Source: Klebsiella oxytoca NBRC 105695
GTDB lineage: Bacteria > Pseudomonadota > Gammaproteobacteria > Enterobacterales > Enterobacteriaceae
Reading direction: 5' to 3'
NCBI RefSeq assembly: GCF_001598695.1
Contig: NZ_BCZK01000003.1
Coordinates: 372,001 to 436,000 of the forward strand
Length of the DNA: 64,000 nucleotides
Each line of letters opens with the position of its first letter. Within the stretch, counting starts at the first letter, position 1. The translations under genes were made by a program, and so were the position numbers. Shown here piece by piece: positions 35,360-43,979 of this stretch. Under the pieces are notes generated by a model. It ran no database searches. It worked only from the letters and a program-made list of their open reading frames with translations, and had not been told where the DNA came from.

Positions 35360-37102
35360 ATGAGAAGAACAACGCTCTGGCGTCAGGTGGTCATCGCTGC
35401 GCTGCTGGCGGGCGGCAGTTTTACCGTCGCGGCAGATCCCGCCCCGCCTCCGGTCTCGTATGGTGTAGAGGAAGATGTTTTTCATCCGGTTCGCGCTCAG
35501 CAGGGGATGGTTGCCTCGGTGGATACGCTGGCAACGAAGGTTGGCGTGGATATTTTACGTCAGGGCGGCAATGCGGTGGATGCTGCCGTGGCGGTGGGCT
35601 ACGCGCTGGCGGTCACCCATCCGCAGGCCGGTAATATCGGCGGCGGCGGGTTTATGATGCTGCGAACCAAAGACGGTAATACCACGGCAATTGACTTCCG
35701 CGAGATGGCCCCTGAACAAGCCACCCGCGATATGTTTCTCGACGATCAGGGCAATCCGGACAGTAAGAAATCGCTGACCTCCCATCTGGCTTCCGGCATC
35801 CCGGGAACCGTGGCCGGCTTCTCCCTCGCGCTGGAGAAATACGGCACGATGCCGCTCAACAAAGTGATCCGTCCGGCCATTAAGCTGGCGGAAGAGGGCT
35901 TCACGGTCAACGATGCGCTGGCCGACGATCTGAAAACCTACGGCAGCGAAGTGATCCCCGACCATGCCAACAGCCGGGCTATCTTCTGGAAAAACGGCGA
36001 GCCGCTGAAAAAGGGCGATAAGCTGGTGCAAAAACAGCTGGGGAAAAGCCTGGAGCTGATTGCCGAGCTGGGGCCAGATGCCTTCTATAAAGGGGCGATC
36101 GCCGACCAGATTGCCGCGGAGATGAAGAATAACGGCGGACTAATCACCAAAGCGGATCTGGCGAATTACAACGCGGTTGAACGTACGCCGGTGAGCGGCG
36201 AGTATCGCGGCTATCAGGTGTTCTCCATGCCGCCCCCATCGTCCGGGGGCATTCATATCGTGCAGATCCTGAATATCCTCGAAAACTTCGATATGCATAA
36301 GTACGGCTTCGGCAGCGCCGACGCCATGCAGGTGATGGCCGAAGCTGAAAAGCACGCCTATGCCGACCGTTCGGAATACCTTGGCGATCCGGACTTCGTC
36401 AAGGTGCCGTGGCAGGCGCTGACCAGCAAAGCCTACGCTAAATCGATTGCCGGGCAGATTGATGTCAATAAGGCGAAGCCGTCGAGCCAGATTCGCCCCG
36501 GCAAGCTGGCCCCCTATGAAAGCAACCAGACTACCCATTTCTCGGTGGTGGATAAGGACGGTAACGCCGTTGCGGTGACCTATACGCTGAACACCACCTT
36601 TGGCACCGGTATCGTGGCGGGGAACTCAGGCATTCTGCTGAACAATCAGATGGATGATTTCTCAGCTAAACCCGGCGTGCCGAACGTCTACGGGCTGGTG
36701 GGCGGCGACGCTAACGCCGTCGAGGCGAAAAAACGTCCGCTGTCATCGATGTCGCCAACGATTGTGGTGAAAGATGGCAAAACCTGGCTGGTGACCGGTA
36801 GCCCGGGCGGCAGCCGCATCATCACCACGGTACTGCAGATGGTGGTGAACACCATCGACTTTGGGATGAACGTCGCGGAAGCCACCAACGCCCCGCGCTT
36901 CCACCATCAATGGCTGCCGGACGAACTGCGGGTAGAGAAGGGGTTTAGCCCGGATACGCTGAAGCTGCTGGAGAGCAAAGGGCAGAAAGTGGCGGTGAAA
37001 GAGGCGATGGGCAGCACCCAGAGTATTATGGTTGGCCCGGATGGCACGCTGTACGGCGCATCCGATCCGCGTTCGCCGGATGATTTAACCGCAGGGTATT
37101 AG
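35360..37102 (+). CDS. ggt: Periplasmic gamma-glutamyltranspeptidase Ggt
   Basis: A 580-residue precursor of the enzyme that cleaves glutathione and transfers its gamma-glutamyl group in the periplasm. A signal peptide of about 25 residues is followed by the large subunit; autocleavage before Thr391 (in NQTTHFSVVD) yields the small subunit whose N-terminal Thr is the nucleophile. Two ATGs, 35354 and 35360, are in frame. AGGAG is 1 nt from the first and 7 nt from the second, and the second also puts the nucleophile at 391 as in E. coli, so 35360 is chosen. The small-subunit motif PLSSMSPTIV and the oxyanion GSPGGSRII are intact. Confidence 0.96.
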   Translation: MRRTTLWRQVVIAALLAGGSFTVAADPAPPPVSYGVEEDVFHPVRAQQGMVASVDTLATKVGVDILRQGGNAVDAAVAVGYALAVTHPQAGNIGGGGFMMLRTKDGNTTAIDFREMAPEQATRDMFLDDQGNPDSKKSLTSHLASGIPGTVAGFSLALEKYGTMPLNKVIRPAIKLAEEGFTVNDALADDLKTYGSEVIPDHANSRAIFWKNGEPLKKGDKLVQKQLGKSLELIAELGPDAFYKGAIADQIAAEMKNNGGLITKADLANYNAVERTPVSGEYRGYQVFSMPPPSSGGIHIVQILNILENFDMHKYGFGSADAMQVMAEAEKHAYADRSEYLGDPDFVKVPWQALTSKAYAKSIAGQIDVNKAKPSSQIRPGKLAPYESNQTTHFSVVDKDGNAVAVTYTLNTTFGTGIVAGNSGILLNNQMDDFSAKPGVPNVYGLVGGDANAVEAKKRPLSSMSPTIVVKDGKTWLVTGSPGGSRIITTVLQMVVNTIDFGMNVAEATNAPRFHHQWLPDELRVEKGFSPDTLKLLESKGQKVAVKEAMGSTQSIMVGPDGTLYGASDPRSPDDLTAGY

Positions 37103-37118
37103 GTTTACCCTCACCCCG

Positions 37119-37142
37119 ACCCTCTCCCTGCCGGGAGAGGGT
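37119..37142 (+). terminator. Hairpin after ggt
   Basis: ACCCTCTCCC (37119-37128) pairs perfectly with GGGAGAGGGT (37133-37142) over a TGCC loop, just after ggt and before the end of convergent yhhY. No clean U-run, so it may act as a 3'-end stabiliser or a factor-assisted terminator. Same repeat family as 31142 and 63167. Confidence 0.55.
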
Positions 37143-37152
37143 TAGTTGAGCG

Positions 37153-37644
37153 TCACCCCTTCAGCCGCGCCATAAAGTAGGCATCGACATATTCGCCGTT
37201 GCGCAGGGCATACTTTCTCCCCGTCCCTTCAATTTCAAAGCCTAATTTCTGATATACCGCAACCGCGGGAGCGTTATCCACAAACACCGTCAACTCAATA
37301 CGGTCAACGCGGAGCCAGTTGTCGCACATGTCGATCATGGTGCGAATCAGCTCACTGGCAACGCCGCGATTGTGCCATCGTGAATCCACGCAAATGCCGA
37401 AATCGGCGACGTGGCTCCGGCGCGGGCGCTGGATAACCTCAATGGCGAGGTGTCCCACGACCTGGTCATCTATGCTGGCGACCAGCTGTTTGACGCCCGG
37501 TCGGTCGGTTAGTCGCTCGTGCCACATATGGCTGGAAGGATGAGGAACCTGTAGCGTATTGCGATATACCTCCGGCTGAGCATGGATCTGACGGATTGCG
37601 TCGTAATCTTTGGCTTCGGCATGGCGTATCACTATGTCGCTCAT
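37153..37644 (-). CDS. yhhY: GNAT N-acetyltransferase YhhY
   Basis: A 163-residue GCN5-related acetyltransferase; E. coli YhhY is 162 aa and acetylates some free amino acids in vitro. Motif A with the acetyl-CoA-binding loop is ICVDSRWHNRGVASELIRTM near residues 85-104, and the C-terminal YQKLGFEIEGTGRKYALRNG is typical of RimJ/YhhY-type enzymes. The ATG at 37644 gives the family start (M-S-D-I-V-I-R-H-A-E). Convergent with ggt; ryhB starts about 120 bp upstream on the other strand, the E. coli arrangement. Confidence 0.92.
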   Translation of the reverse strand: MSDIVIRHAEAKDYDAIRQIHAQPEVYRNTLQVPHPSSHMWHERLTDRPGVKQLVASIDDQVVGHLAIEVIQRPRRSHVADFGICVDSRWHNRGVASELIRTMIDMCDNWLRVDRIELTVFVDNAPAVAVYQKLGFEIEGTGRKYALRNGEYVDAYFMARLKG

Positions 37645-37731
37645 TCTTCATTTTCCTTGATGGGTTAATCGTCCTTCTAAACATCACTGACTTTAAAAGA
37701 GGGATCAACGACTATTTTTTGCAAAAAGAGG

Positions 37732-37761
37732 TGGACAAGTGCGAATGAGAATGATTATTAT
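37732..37761 (+). promoter_or_regulatory. ryhB promoter overlapped by a Fur box
   Basis: A -35 TGGACA (37732-37737) and -10 TATTAT (37756-37761), 18 bp apart, end 6 bp before the ryhB 5' end. A Fur-box-like sequence at 37741-37759 (GCGAAT GAGAAT G ATTATT) matches about 14 of 18 positions of the GATAAT hexamer model and covers the spacer and -10. Iron-loaded Fur would therefore block RNA polymerase. Confidence 0.88.
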
Positions 37762-37767
37762 TGCTTT

Positions 37768-37863
37768 GCGTTCAGGGAGACCCTTGCGGAAAGCCTGAAA
37801 GCACGACATTGCTCACATTGCTTCCAGTATTACTTTAGCCAGCCGGGTGCTGGCTTTTTTTTT
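37768..37863 (+). ncRNA. ryhB: RyhB small regulatory RNA
   Basis: About 90-95 nt closely matching E. coli RyhB in sequence and in position between yhhY and yhhX. The central seed CCTGAAAGCACGACATTGCT (37794-37813) is identical to my memory of the E. coli RNA, as is the following CACATTGCTTCCAGTATTAC. The 3' end is a Rho-independent terminator, AGCCAGC (37837-37843) with GCTGGCT (37849-37855) and a run of about ten T, which also provides the Hfq-binding U-tail. RyhB is made under iron starvation and, with Hfq and RNase E, represses mRNAs of iron-using proteins. Differences from E. coli are confined to the first 25 nt. Confidence 0.97.
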
Positions 37864-37894
37864 TGCTTTTTTTCAGCCTGCGCCCGGATGTGGG

Positions 37895-38554
37895 TTACTG
37901 CGCCGCTTCGGCAGTATGCGCTTCCGCTCTCTCTTTCGTTTCTACCGCGGTATCTGTGATGAATCCCACCACGTTGTTCTTTTCCGCGACCGGCGGCAGC
38001 ACTTCTGCCTGGCCGGAAAACACGCCGCCCTTTTTAATGGCCAGCGTACGGTAGGCCAGCGTTCCGGTGACGTTACCGTTTTTATCGATTTCAATGGTAT
38101 CGCTACTGCACTGGCCGATGACGCAGCCGTCAATAACCAGTTCGCGGCAGGTAATGTTTCCCTCCAGCAGGCCGCCGGTCATGATCTTAATTTGGTTCTC
38201 TTTCGCGTCGATATCGCCGCTCACCGTGCCGTAGATATCGACATTACCCGCCGCAATAATGTTTCCTTCAAAGCGCATGCCGCTGGCGATGACCGTGGTA
38301 TCCGGCTTCCTGGCCGCAGAGGTGACTTTGTCGTTGACCGGCGCGGGTACGCTGGCTGGCTGTGGCGTAACGTCGATAGTTTTATTCTTTTTAAACATAT
38401 GGTTAACCCGATGGTATTGAAAATGAAAAACGAAGGATGACAGGGAGAAAGAACCAGATAACAAGGCCATGTACGTGGATTCGAAGCACCATGCCAGCAG
38501 GCCAAGCAGCCAGAAGAGAAGAGCGCTATTTATGGCTAAATACTTGCTTTCCAT
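37895..38554 (-). CDS. Bactofilin-family protein with N-terminal membrane segment
   Basis: A 219-residue protein. Residues about 80-185 form a DUF583/bactofilin beta-helix (VIASGMRFEGNIIAAGNVDI, YGTVSGDIDA, GGLLEGNITCRELVIDG, GNVTGTLAYRTLAIKKGG), a polymerising cytoskeletal fold that needs no nucleotide. Before it are a hydrophobic stretch (about 8-45, one or two membrane passes) and a linker starting MFKKNK. Bactofilins scaffold envelope enzymes in other bacteria; the role here is unknown. The start at 38554 lacks a well-placed ribosome site, while a shorter start at 38398 (MFKKNK) would remove the membrane part. Not present at this place in K-12. The stop lies about 30 bp from the ryhB 3' end, on the opposite strand. 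Confidence 0.8.
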   Translation of the reverse strand: MESKYLAINSALLFWLLGLLAWCFESTYMALLSGSFSLSSFVFHFQYHRVNHMFKKNKTIDVTPQPASVPAPVNDKVTSAARKPDTTVIASGMRFEGNIIAAGNVDIYGTVSGDIDAKENQIKIMTGGLLEGNITCRELVIDGCVIGQCSSDTIEIDKNGNVTGTLAYRTLAIKKGGVFSGQAEVLPPVAEKNNVVGFITDTAVETKERAEAHTAEAAQ

Positions 38555-38809
38555 GCGAATGAGATGGCTACTCCTTAGTCATCGTGGGTTGGAAAAGAGA
38601 AGGACGATGTGGCTTACTAACCGCCAGCGCGCTGGATAAAAAATGTTCTCTTCCTGAGGGTTTCTCTTATCCAGAAATTAGTCTGCGGGGTCAATCATTT
38701 TGAACGGTAAATTTAACATTTCAGAATATACCCCTTTGAATGTAGGGTTTAAGTTCGCTGCTGGCTTGCGCTATGGTTAATAGCAGCGATATTAACTAAG
38801 GACAGCGTT

Positions 38810-39847
38810 ATGACTTTACACTGCGCATTTATTGGATTCGGCAAAAGTACCACCCGCTACCATCTTCCCTATGTTTTGCACCGAAAAGACAGCTGGCATG
38901 TGGCGCATATCTTCCGCCGCAGCGCCAGGCCGGAGGAGCAGGCGCCGCAGTATTCGCACATCCACTTCACCAGCGATCTCGATGAAGTGCTTAACGACCC
39001 GCAGGTCAAGCTGGTGATCGTGTGTACCCACGCGGACAGCCATTTTGACTATGCCAAACGGGCGCTGGAGGCGGGTAAAAATGTGCTGGTCGAAAAGCCT
39101 TTTACGCCGACACTGGACGAGGCGAAGACGCTATTCGCGCTGGCGAAAAGCAAAGGGCTGACGGTCACTCCGTACCAGAACCGCCGCTTTGACTCCTGCT
39201 TTCTGACCACGAAGAAAGTCATTGAGAGCGGCAAACTGGGGGAGCTCGTCGAGATTGAAAACCATTTCGATAACTATCGCCCGATAGATGGTGGAAAGCC
39301 TGGCCTGCCGCAGGATGGGACGTTCTATGGTCTGGGGGTCCATACCATGGACCAAATTATTGCTCTGTTTGGCCGCCCGGATCATGTGTCTTACGACATT
39401 CGTAGCCTGCGCAACCAGGCCAACCCGGACGATACTTTTGAGGCCCAGCTGTTCTACGGCAATCTGAAAGCGATTGTTAAATCCAGCCATCTGGTGAAGC
39501 TGCCCTACCCAAAATTCATCGTCCATGGTCATAAAGGGTCATTTATTAAATACGGTATCGACCAGCAGGAGACCAGCCTGAAGGCGAATATCATGCCCGG
39601 TGAGCCAGGATTCGGCGCGGACGATACGTTGGGCCTGCTGGAGTACGTCAATGAAGCAGGGGAAACCGTACGGGAAGAGGTTCCGCTTGAAACCGGCGAC
39701 TATGGCCGCGTCTATGATTCGCTGTATGAAACCCTCGTTAACGGCCAGCCTAATTTCGTCAAGGAATCTGAGGTTCTCACGAATATCGAGATCCTTGAAC
39801 GCGGCTTTGAGCAGCCGTCTCCCGCCACTATAACCCTTGCAGGATAA
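38810..39847 (+). CDS. yhhX: Gfo/Idh/MocA-family oxidoreductase YhhX
   Basis: A 345-residue NAD(P)-dependent dehydrogenase, matching E. coli YhhX (345 aa). The N-terminal Rossmann fold begins CAFIGFGKSTTRYHLPYV (4-21); the catalytic EKP motif lies in NVLVEKPFTPT near residues 90-100; the C-terminal alpha/beta domain follows. The physiological substrate is not established. The ATG at 38810 follows AAGGACAGCGTT. Expression is probably from its own promoter just downstream of the bactofilin start region. YhhW follows 121 bp later. Confidence 0.93.
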   Translation: MTLHCAFIGFGKSTTRYHLPYVLHRKDSWHVAHIFRRSARPEEQAPQYSHIHFTSDLDEVLNDPQVKLVIVCTHADSHFDYAKRALEAGKNVLVEKPFTPTLDEAKTLFALAKSKGLTVTPYQNRRFDSCFLTTKKVIESGKLGELVEIENHFDNYRPIDGGKPGLPQDGTFYGLGVHTMDQIIALFGRPDHVSYDIRSLRNQANPDDTFEAQLFYGNLKAIVKSSHLVKLPYPKFIVHGHKGSFIKYGIDQQETSLKANIMPGEPGFGADDTLGLLEYVNEAGETVREEVPLETGDYGRVYDSLYETLVNGQPNFVKESEVLTNIEILERGFEQPSPATITLAG

Positions 39848-39968
39848 GCAACTCCGGCTCCTCTGTGCTTGTTCATATTTTTTGAACAGAGGAGTCAATT
39901 TTCACCCTCTATGATCGCCAGGGGATTGGGTCCACACTTATCCCATCGAAAACATATGGGGGTGCAAC

Positions 39969-40664
39969 ATGATCTACTTACGCAAAGCTAACGAACGCGG
40001 CCACGCTAACCACGGCTGGCTGGATTCCTGGCATACTTTCTCTTTCGCGAACTATTACGATCCTGACTTTATGGGCTTCTCGGCGCTGCGGGTTATCAAC
40101 GATGACGTGATCGACGCAGGCCAGGGCTTCGGTACCCATCCGCATAAAGATATGGAAATTCTGACCTACGTGCTGGAAGGGGCCGTGGAGCATCAGGACA
40201 GCATGGGTAACAAAGAGCAGGTTCCGGCGGGTGAGTTTCAGATCATGAGCGCGGGTACCGGTATTCGTCACTCTGAGTACAACCCAAGCGCCACGGAAAA
40301 ACTGCATCTGTACCAGATCTGGATTATGCCGGAAAAAAATGGCATCACTCCGCGCTACGAACAGCGCCGCTTTGACGCCGTTCAGGGCAAACAGCTGGTG
40401 CTGTCGCCGGATGCTCGCGAAGGCTCGCTGAAAGTGTACCAGGATATGGAACTGTACCGCTGGGCCCTGCTGAAAGATGAGCAGTCGGTGCATCAGATTG
40501 CCGCCGAACGCCGGGTGTGGATCCAGGTGGTGAAAGGTGAAGTCACCATCAACGGAACGAAGGCCACCACCAGCGATGGCCTGGCCATTTGGGACGAGCA
40601 GGCGATTTCCGTGCATGCTGACGGCGATAGCGAGATACTGCTGTTCGATCTGCCGCCAGTCTGA
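39969..40664 (+). CDS. yhhW: Pirin-like quercetin 2,3-dioxygenase YhhW
   Basis: A 231-residue bicupin of the pirin family, the same length as E. coli YhhW, which shows quercetinase activity in vitro. All four metal ligands of the N-terminal cupin are present: His57 and His59 (GTHPHKDME), His101 and Glu103 (IRHSEYN). The C-terminal cupin lacks a complete ligand set, as is usual. The in vivo role is unclear. The stop TGA shares its last base with an ERIC-like element that fills the space before gntR. Confidence 0.93.
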   Translation: MIYLRKANERGHANHGWLDSWHTFSFANYYDPDFMGFSALRVINDDVIDAGQGFGTHPHKDMEILTYVLEGAVEHQDSMGNKEQVPAGEFQIMSAGTGIRHSEYNPSATEKLHLYQIWIMPEKNGITPRYEQRRFDAVQGKQLVLSPDAREGSLKVYQDMELYRWALLKDEQSVHQIAAERRVWIQVVKGEVTINGTKATTSDGLAIWDEQAISVHADGDSEILLFDLPPV

Positions 40665-40789
40665 TACGCGTCATCCTTCAAGCCGCATTTTTGTTGGCTC
40701 TCCTCACTCACCCCGGTCGCGTACCCCTTGTACGCTTCCGGGGGTTCGTTGCGTTGCCGCCTCAATGCAACTTGAATGATTTTGCGTAT
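40664..40789. repeat. ERIC-like element between yhhW and gntR
   Basis: A 126-bp palindromic element bounded by ATACGC and GCGTAT, with inner arms CATCCTTCAAGCCGCAT and ATGCAACTTGAATGAT and a centre CGTACCCCTTGTACG. The length equals that of ERIC elements. It begins at the last base of the yhhW stop codon. Confidence 0.8.
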
Positions 40790-40888
40790 CCACTCTAAAT
40801 TAATCTGTTAGCCCTCTTTTCTCCGGGAAGGTTGGGCTTTGTCCGTGATAAACTGAGAAAATGTCTCCCGTTTATCACAGTCAGGACG

Positions 40889-41884
40889 ATGAAAAAGAAA
40901 AGACCCGTACTTCAGGATGTAGCCGATCTTGTCGGCGTGACCAAAATGACGGTCAGTCGCTATTTACGTAACCCGGAACAGGTTTCCGAAGCGCTGCGTG
41001 GCAAGATTGCCGTTGCTCTCGATGAACTGGGTTATATTCCTAATCGCGCCCCTGATATCCTCTCTAATGCGACCAGCCGCGCCATTGGCGTGCTGCTGCC
41101 CTCGTTAACTAACCAGGTCTTCTCGGAAGTGCTGCGCGGTATTGAAAGCGTAACCGACTCTTTCGGCTATCAGACTATGCTGGCGCACTACGGCTATAAG
41201 CCGGAAATGGAAGAAAAACGCCTGGAATCGATGCTCTCCTGGAATATTGACGGCCTGATCCTTACCGAACGGACCCATACGCCGCGAACCCTGAAGATGA
41301 TTGAAGTCGCGGGTATCCCGGTTGTGGAGCTGATGGACAGTCAGTCGCCGTGCCTCGATATCGCCGTCGGCTTTGATAACTTTGAAGCGGCCAGACAGAT
41401 GACCGCGGCGATTATCAATCATGGTCACCGTCACGTTGCCTATCTTGGCGCACGTCTTGATGAACGTACTATCATCAAACAGAAGGGGTATGAGCAAGCG
41501 ATGCTTGATGCCGGTATGACGCCCTACAGCGTGATGGTTGAGCAGTCTTCTTCTTATTCATCGGGAATTGAGCTAATGCGCCAGGCGCGTCGCGAATATC
41601 CGCAGCTTGACGGCATTTTCTGTACCAACGATGACCTTGCGGTCGGCGCAGCGTTTGAGTGCCAGCGGCTGGGGCTTAAAATCCCTGACGATATGGCGAT
41701 TGCCGGTTTCCACGGCCACGATATTGGTCAGGTGATGGAGCCGCGTCTGGCCAGCGTGCTGACGCCGCGTGAGCGTATGGGGCGGATTGGCGCTGAACGT
41801 CTGCTGGCGCGGATACGCGGTGAAGCGGTGACGCCTAAGATGTTAGATTTAGGTTTCACATTGTCACCGGGCGGATCTATTTAA
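40889..41884 (+). CDS. gntR: Gluconate operon repressor GntR
   Basis: A 331-residue LacI-family repressor. The N-terminal helix-turn-helix is VLQDVADLVGVTKMTVSRYL (7-26) with hinge-helix residues up to about 60, followed by a periplasmic-binding-protein-like effector domain that senses gluconate. The start at 40889 (MKKKRPV) has AGGA about 5 nt upstream and gives the E. coli length; the open frame continues upstream into spacer. It represses gntK-gntU just downstream; two operator dyads are visible before gntK. Confidence 0.95.
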   Translation: MKKKRPVLQDVADLVGVTKMTVSRYLRNPEQVSEALRGKIAVALDELGYIPNRAPDILSNATSRAIGVLLPSLTNQVFSEVLRGIESVTDSFGYQTMLAHYGYKPEMEEKRLESMLSWNIDGLILTERTHTPRTLKMIEVAGIPVVELMDSQSPCLDIAVGFDNFEAARQMTAAIINHGHRHVAYLGARLDERTIIKQKGYEQAMLDAGMTPYSVMVEQSSSYSSGIELMRQARREYPQLDGIFCTNDDLAVGAAFECQRLGLKIPDDMAIAGFHGHDIGQVMEPRLASVLTPRERMGRIGAERLLARIRGEAVTPKMLDLGFTLSPGGSI

Positions 41885-41890
41885 ACTGAC

Positions 41891-41912
41891 AAATTTGAAG
41901 TAGATCACACAT
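41891..41912 (+). promoter_or_regulatory. CRP site upstream of gntK
   Basis: TTTGA (41894-41898), six bases, then TCACA (41905-41909) fit the CRP consensus with one weaker half. It is about 70 bp upstream of the GntR operators, in the right place to activate gntKU. Confidence 0.7.
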
Positions 41913-41964
41913 ATTCACATCTGGCACGAATGGTTATTGCTTCTCCACTACTCCGGCATGACAA

Positions 41965-41990
41965 TGTTACCGATAACAGTTACCCGTAAC
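41965..41990 (+). promoter_or_regulatory. Paired GntR operators of gntKU
   Basis: Two adjacent dyads, TGTTACCGATAACA (41965-41978) and GTTACCCGTAAC (41979-41990), match the GntR operator consensus known upstream of E. coli gntK. Binding of the neighbouring GntR should repress transcription until gluconate appears. Confidence 0.85.
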
Positions 41991-42065
41991 AATTAATCTG
42001 TACGCCAGTATTCCACGCCGTTAAACGCTGCCAGGCTGCGCGTATGTGTCCAGTGGGAGGAAGCT

Positions 42066-42596
42066 TTGAGCACGACTAACCATGATCACCACATCTATGT
42101 CCTGATGGGCGTTTCCGGCAGCGGGAAATCCGCTGTCGCCAGCGAAGTGGCGCATCAACTGCACGCCGCGTTTCTCGACGGCGACTTTCTTCATCCGCGC
42201 AGCAATATCAACAAGATGGCTTCCGGCGAACCGTTAAATGACGACGACCGCACCCCGTGGCTGCAGGCGCTGAACGATGCCGCCTTTGCTATGCAGCGCA
42301 CCAATAAAGTGTCGCTGATTGTCTGCTCCGCGTTGAAAAAGAGCTATCGCGACATCCTGCGTAAAGGTAACCCGAACCTCTCCTTTATCTATCTGAAAGG
42401 TGATTTTGCGGTTATCGAACAACGTCTGAAGGCGCGTAAAGGCCACTTCTTTAAGACTCAGATGCTGGTTACGCAGTTTGAGACGCTGCAGGAACCGGGC
42501 GCGGATGAAAGCGATGTGTTAATCGTCGATATCGACCAGTCATTGGAAGGCGTGGTCGCCAGCACCATTGAGGTGATCAACAAAGGCAGTAACTAG
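42066..42596 (+). CDS. gntK: Thermoresistant gluconokinase GntK
   Basis: A 176-residue kinase that phosphorylates gluconate to 6-phosphogluconate, feeding the Entner-Doudoroff and pentose phosphate routes. The P-loop is GVSGSGKS (15-22). FLDGDFLHPRSNINKM (about 36-51), typical of gluconokinases, holds substrate-binding residues. The protein is one residue longer than E. coli GntK. ATG at 42066 is preceded by GGGAGGAAGC. Its TAG stop shares a base with the GTG start of gntU. Confidence 0.96.
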   Translation: MSTTNHDHHIYVLMGVSGSGKSAVASEVAHQLHAAFLDGDFLHPRSNINKMASGEPLNDDDRTPWLQALNDAAFAMQRTNKVSLIVCSALKKSYRDILRKGNPNLSFIYLKGDFAVIEQRLKARKGHFFKTQMLVTQFETLQEPGADESDVLIVDIDQSLEGVVASTIEVINKGSN

Positions 42597-43936
42597 TGAG
42601 TACATTAACGCTTGTTTTGACAGCAGTCGGCTCCGTTTTGCTGCTGCTGTTTTTAGTCATGAAGGCGCGTATGCATGCCTTCGTGGCTTTGATGGTGGTT
42701 TCTATTGGAGCAGGGCTTTTTTCCGGAATGCCGTTAGATAAGATCGCGGCGACGATGGAAAAAGGCATGGGCGGCACGCTGGGTTTTCTGGCTATCGTCG
42801 TCGCGTTAGGGGCTATGTTTGGTAAGATCCTGCATGAAACCGGCGCGGTCGACCAGATTGCCGTTAAGATGCTGAGATCTTTCGGCCACAATCGCGCCCA
42901 TTATGCGATAGGTCTGGCCGGGCTTATCTGCGCGCTGCCGCTGTTTTTTGAAGTGGCGATCGTGCTGCTGATCAGCGTGGCTTTCTCAATGGCGCGCCAT
43001 ACCGGCACCAACCTTGTGAAGCTGGTGATCCCGCTGTTTGCTGGCGTAGCCGCCGCGGCCGCGTTCCTGCTGCCGGGGCCTGCGCCGATGCTGCTCGCCT
43101 CGCAGATGCATGCCGACTTTGGCTGGATGATCCTGATTGGCCTGTGCGCCGCTATCCCGGGGATGATTATTGCCGGGCCGCTGTGGGGTAACTTCATCAG
43201 CCGCTATGTTGAACTGCACATTCCGGACGATATTAGCGAGCCACACCTTGGCGAAGGCAAAATGCCGTCGTTCGGCTTCAGCCTGTCGCTGATTCTGCTG
43301 CCGCTGGTGCTGGTTGGCCTGAAAACCATCGCCGCGCGCTTTGTGCCGGAAGGTTCTACCGCTTACGAATGGTTTGAGTTTATCGGCCATCCGTTTACCG
43401 CGATTCTGGTGGCGTGCCTGGTGGCTATCTATGGTCTGGCGGTACGTCAGGGAATGGCTAAAGATCGGGTGATGGAGATTTGCGGTCATGCGCTCCAGCC
43501 TGCGGGCATCATCCTGCTGGTCATCGGTGCGGGCGGGGTGTTTAAACAGGTGCTGGTCGACTCCGGCGTAGGCCCTGCCCTCGGTGAAGCGTTAACCGGT
43601 ATGGGCCTGCCGATTGCCATCACCTGCTTCGTGCTGGCGGCGGCGGTGCGTATTATTCAGGGTTCCGCGACCGTTGCCTGCCTGACGGCAGTCGGGCTGG
43701 TGATGCCGGTTATTGAACAGCTGCACTACAGCGGCGCGCAGATGGCGGCGCTCTCTATCTGTATCGCCGGCGGTTCTATCGTGGTCAGCCACGTTAACGA
43801 CGCGGGCTTCTGGTTGTTCGGCAAGTTTACCGGCGCGACCGAAGCGCAAACGCTGAAAACCTGGACGATGATGGAAACCATCCTCGGCACCGTCGGGGCG
43901 ATTGTTGGTATGATTGCGTTTACGCTGTTGAGCTAA
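42596..43936 (+). CDS. gntU: Low-affinity gluconate permease GntU
   Basis: A 446-residue GntP-family permease with about 12-14 hydrophobic segments, importing gluconate by proton symport. Family stretches GGTLGFLAIVVALGAMFGKI (about 60-79) and HVNDAGFWLFGKF (near 401-413) are visible. The GTG start at 42596 overlaps the gntK stop by one base, so it is translationally coupled and shares the GntR/CRP control. In E. coli K-12 yhgN lies beyond gntU; here it is absent. Confidence 0.95.
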   Translation: MSTLTLVLTAVGSVLLLLFLVMKARMHAFVALMVVSIGAGLFSGMPLDKIAATMEKGMGGTLGFLAIVVALGAMFGKILHETGAVDQIAVKMLRSFGHNRAHYAIGLAGLICALPLFFEVAIVLLISVAFSMARHTGTNLVKLVIPLFAGVAAAAAFLLPGPAPMLLASQMHADFGWMILIGLCAAIPGMIIAGPLWGNFISRYVELHIPDDISEPHLGEGKMPSFGFSLSLILLPLVLVGLKTIAARFVPEGSTAYEWFEFIGHPFTAILVACLVAIYGLAVRQGMAKDRVMEICGHALQPAGIILLVIGAGGVFKQVLVDSGVGPALGEALTGMGLPIAITCFVLAAAVRIIQGSATVACLTAVGLVMPVIEQLHYSGAQMAALSICIAGGSIVVSHVNDAGFWLFGKFTGATEAQTLKTWTMMETILGTVGAIVGMIAFTLLS

Positions 43937-43948
43937 ACGCCAAAGTGA

Positions 43949-43979
43949 TAACCCGGCGGAGCGAAGCGATGCCGGGTTA
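43949..43979 (+). terminator. Hairpin after gntU
   Basis: TAACCCGGC (43949-43957) pairs with GCCGGGTTA (43971-43979), then AATTTCAT. The trailing U content is low, so this could also be a REP-like unit. Confidence 0.5.

Noticed and set aside
37847..38440. 197-residue plus-strand frame opposite the bactofilin gene
   Set aside because: It is the antisense of the bactofilin coding sequence, has no ribosome site, and starts inside the ryhB terminator.
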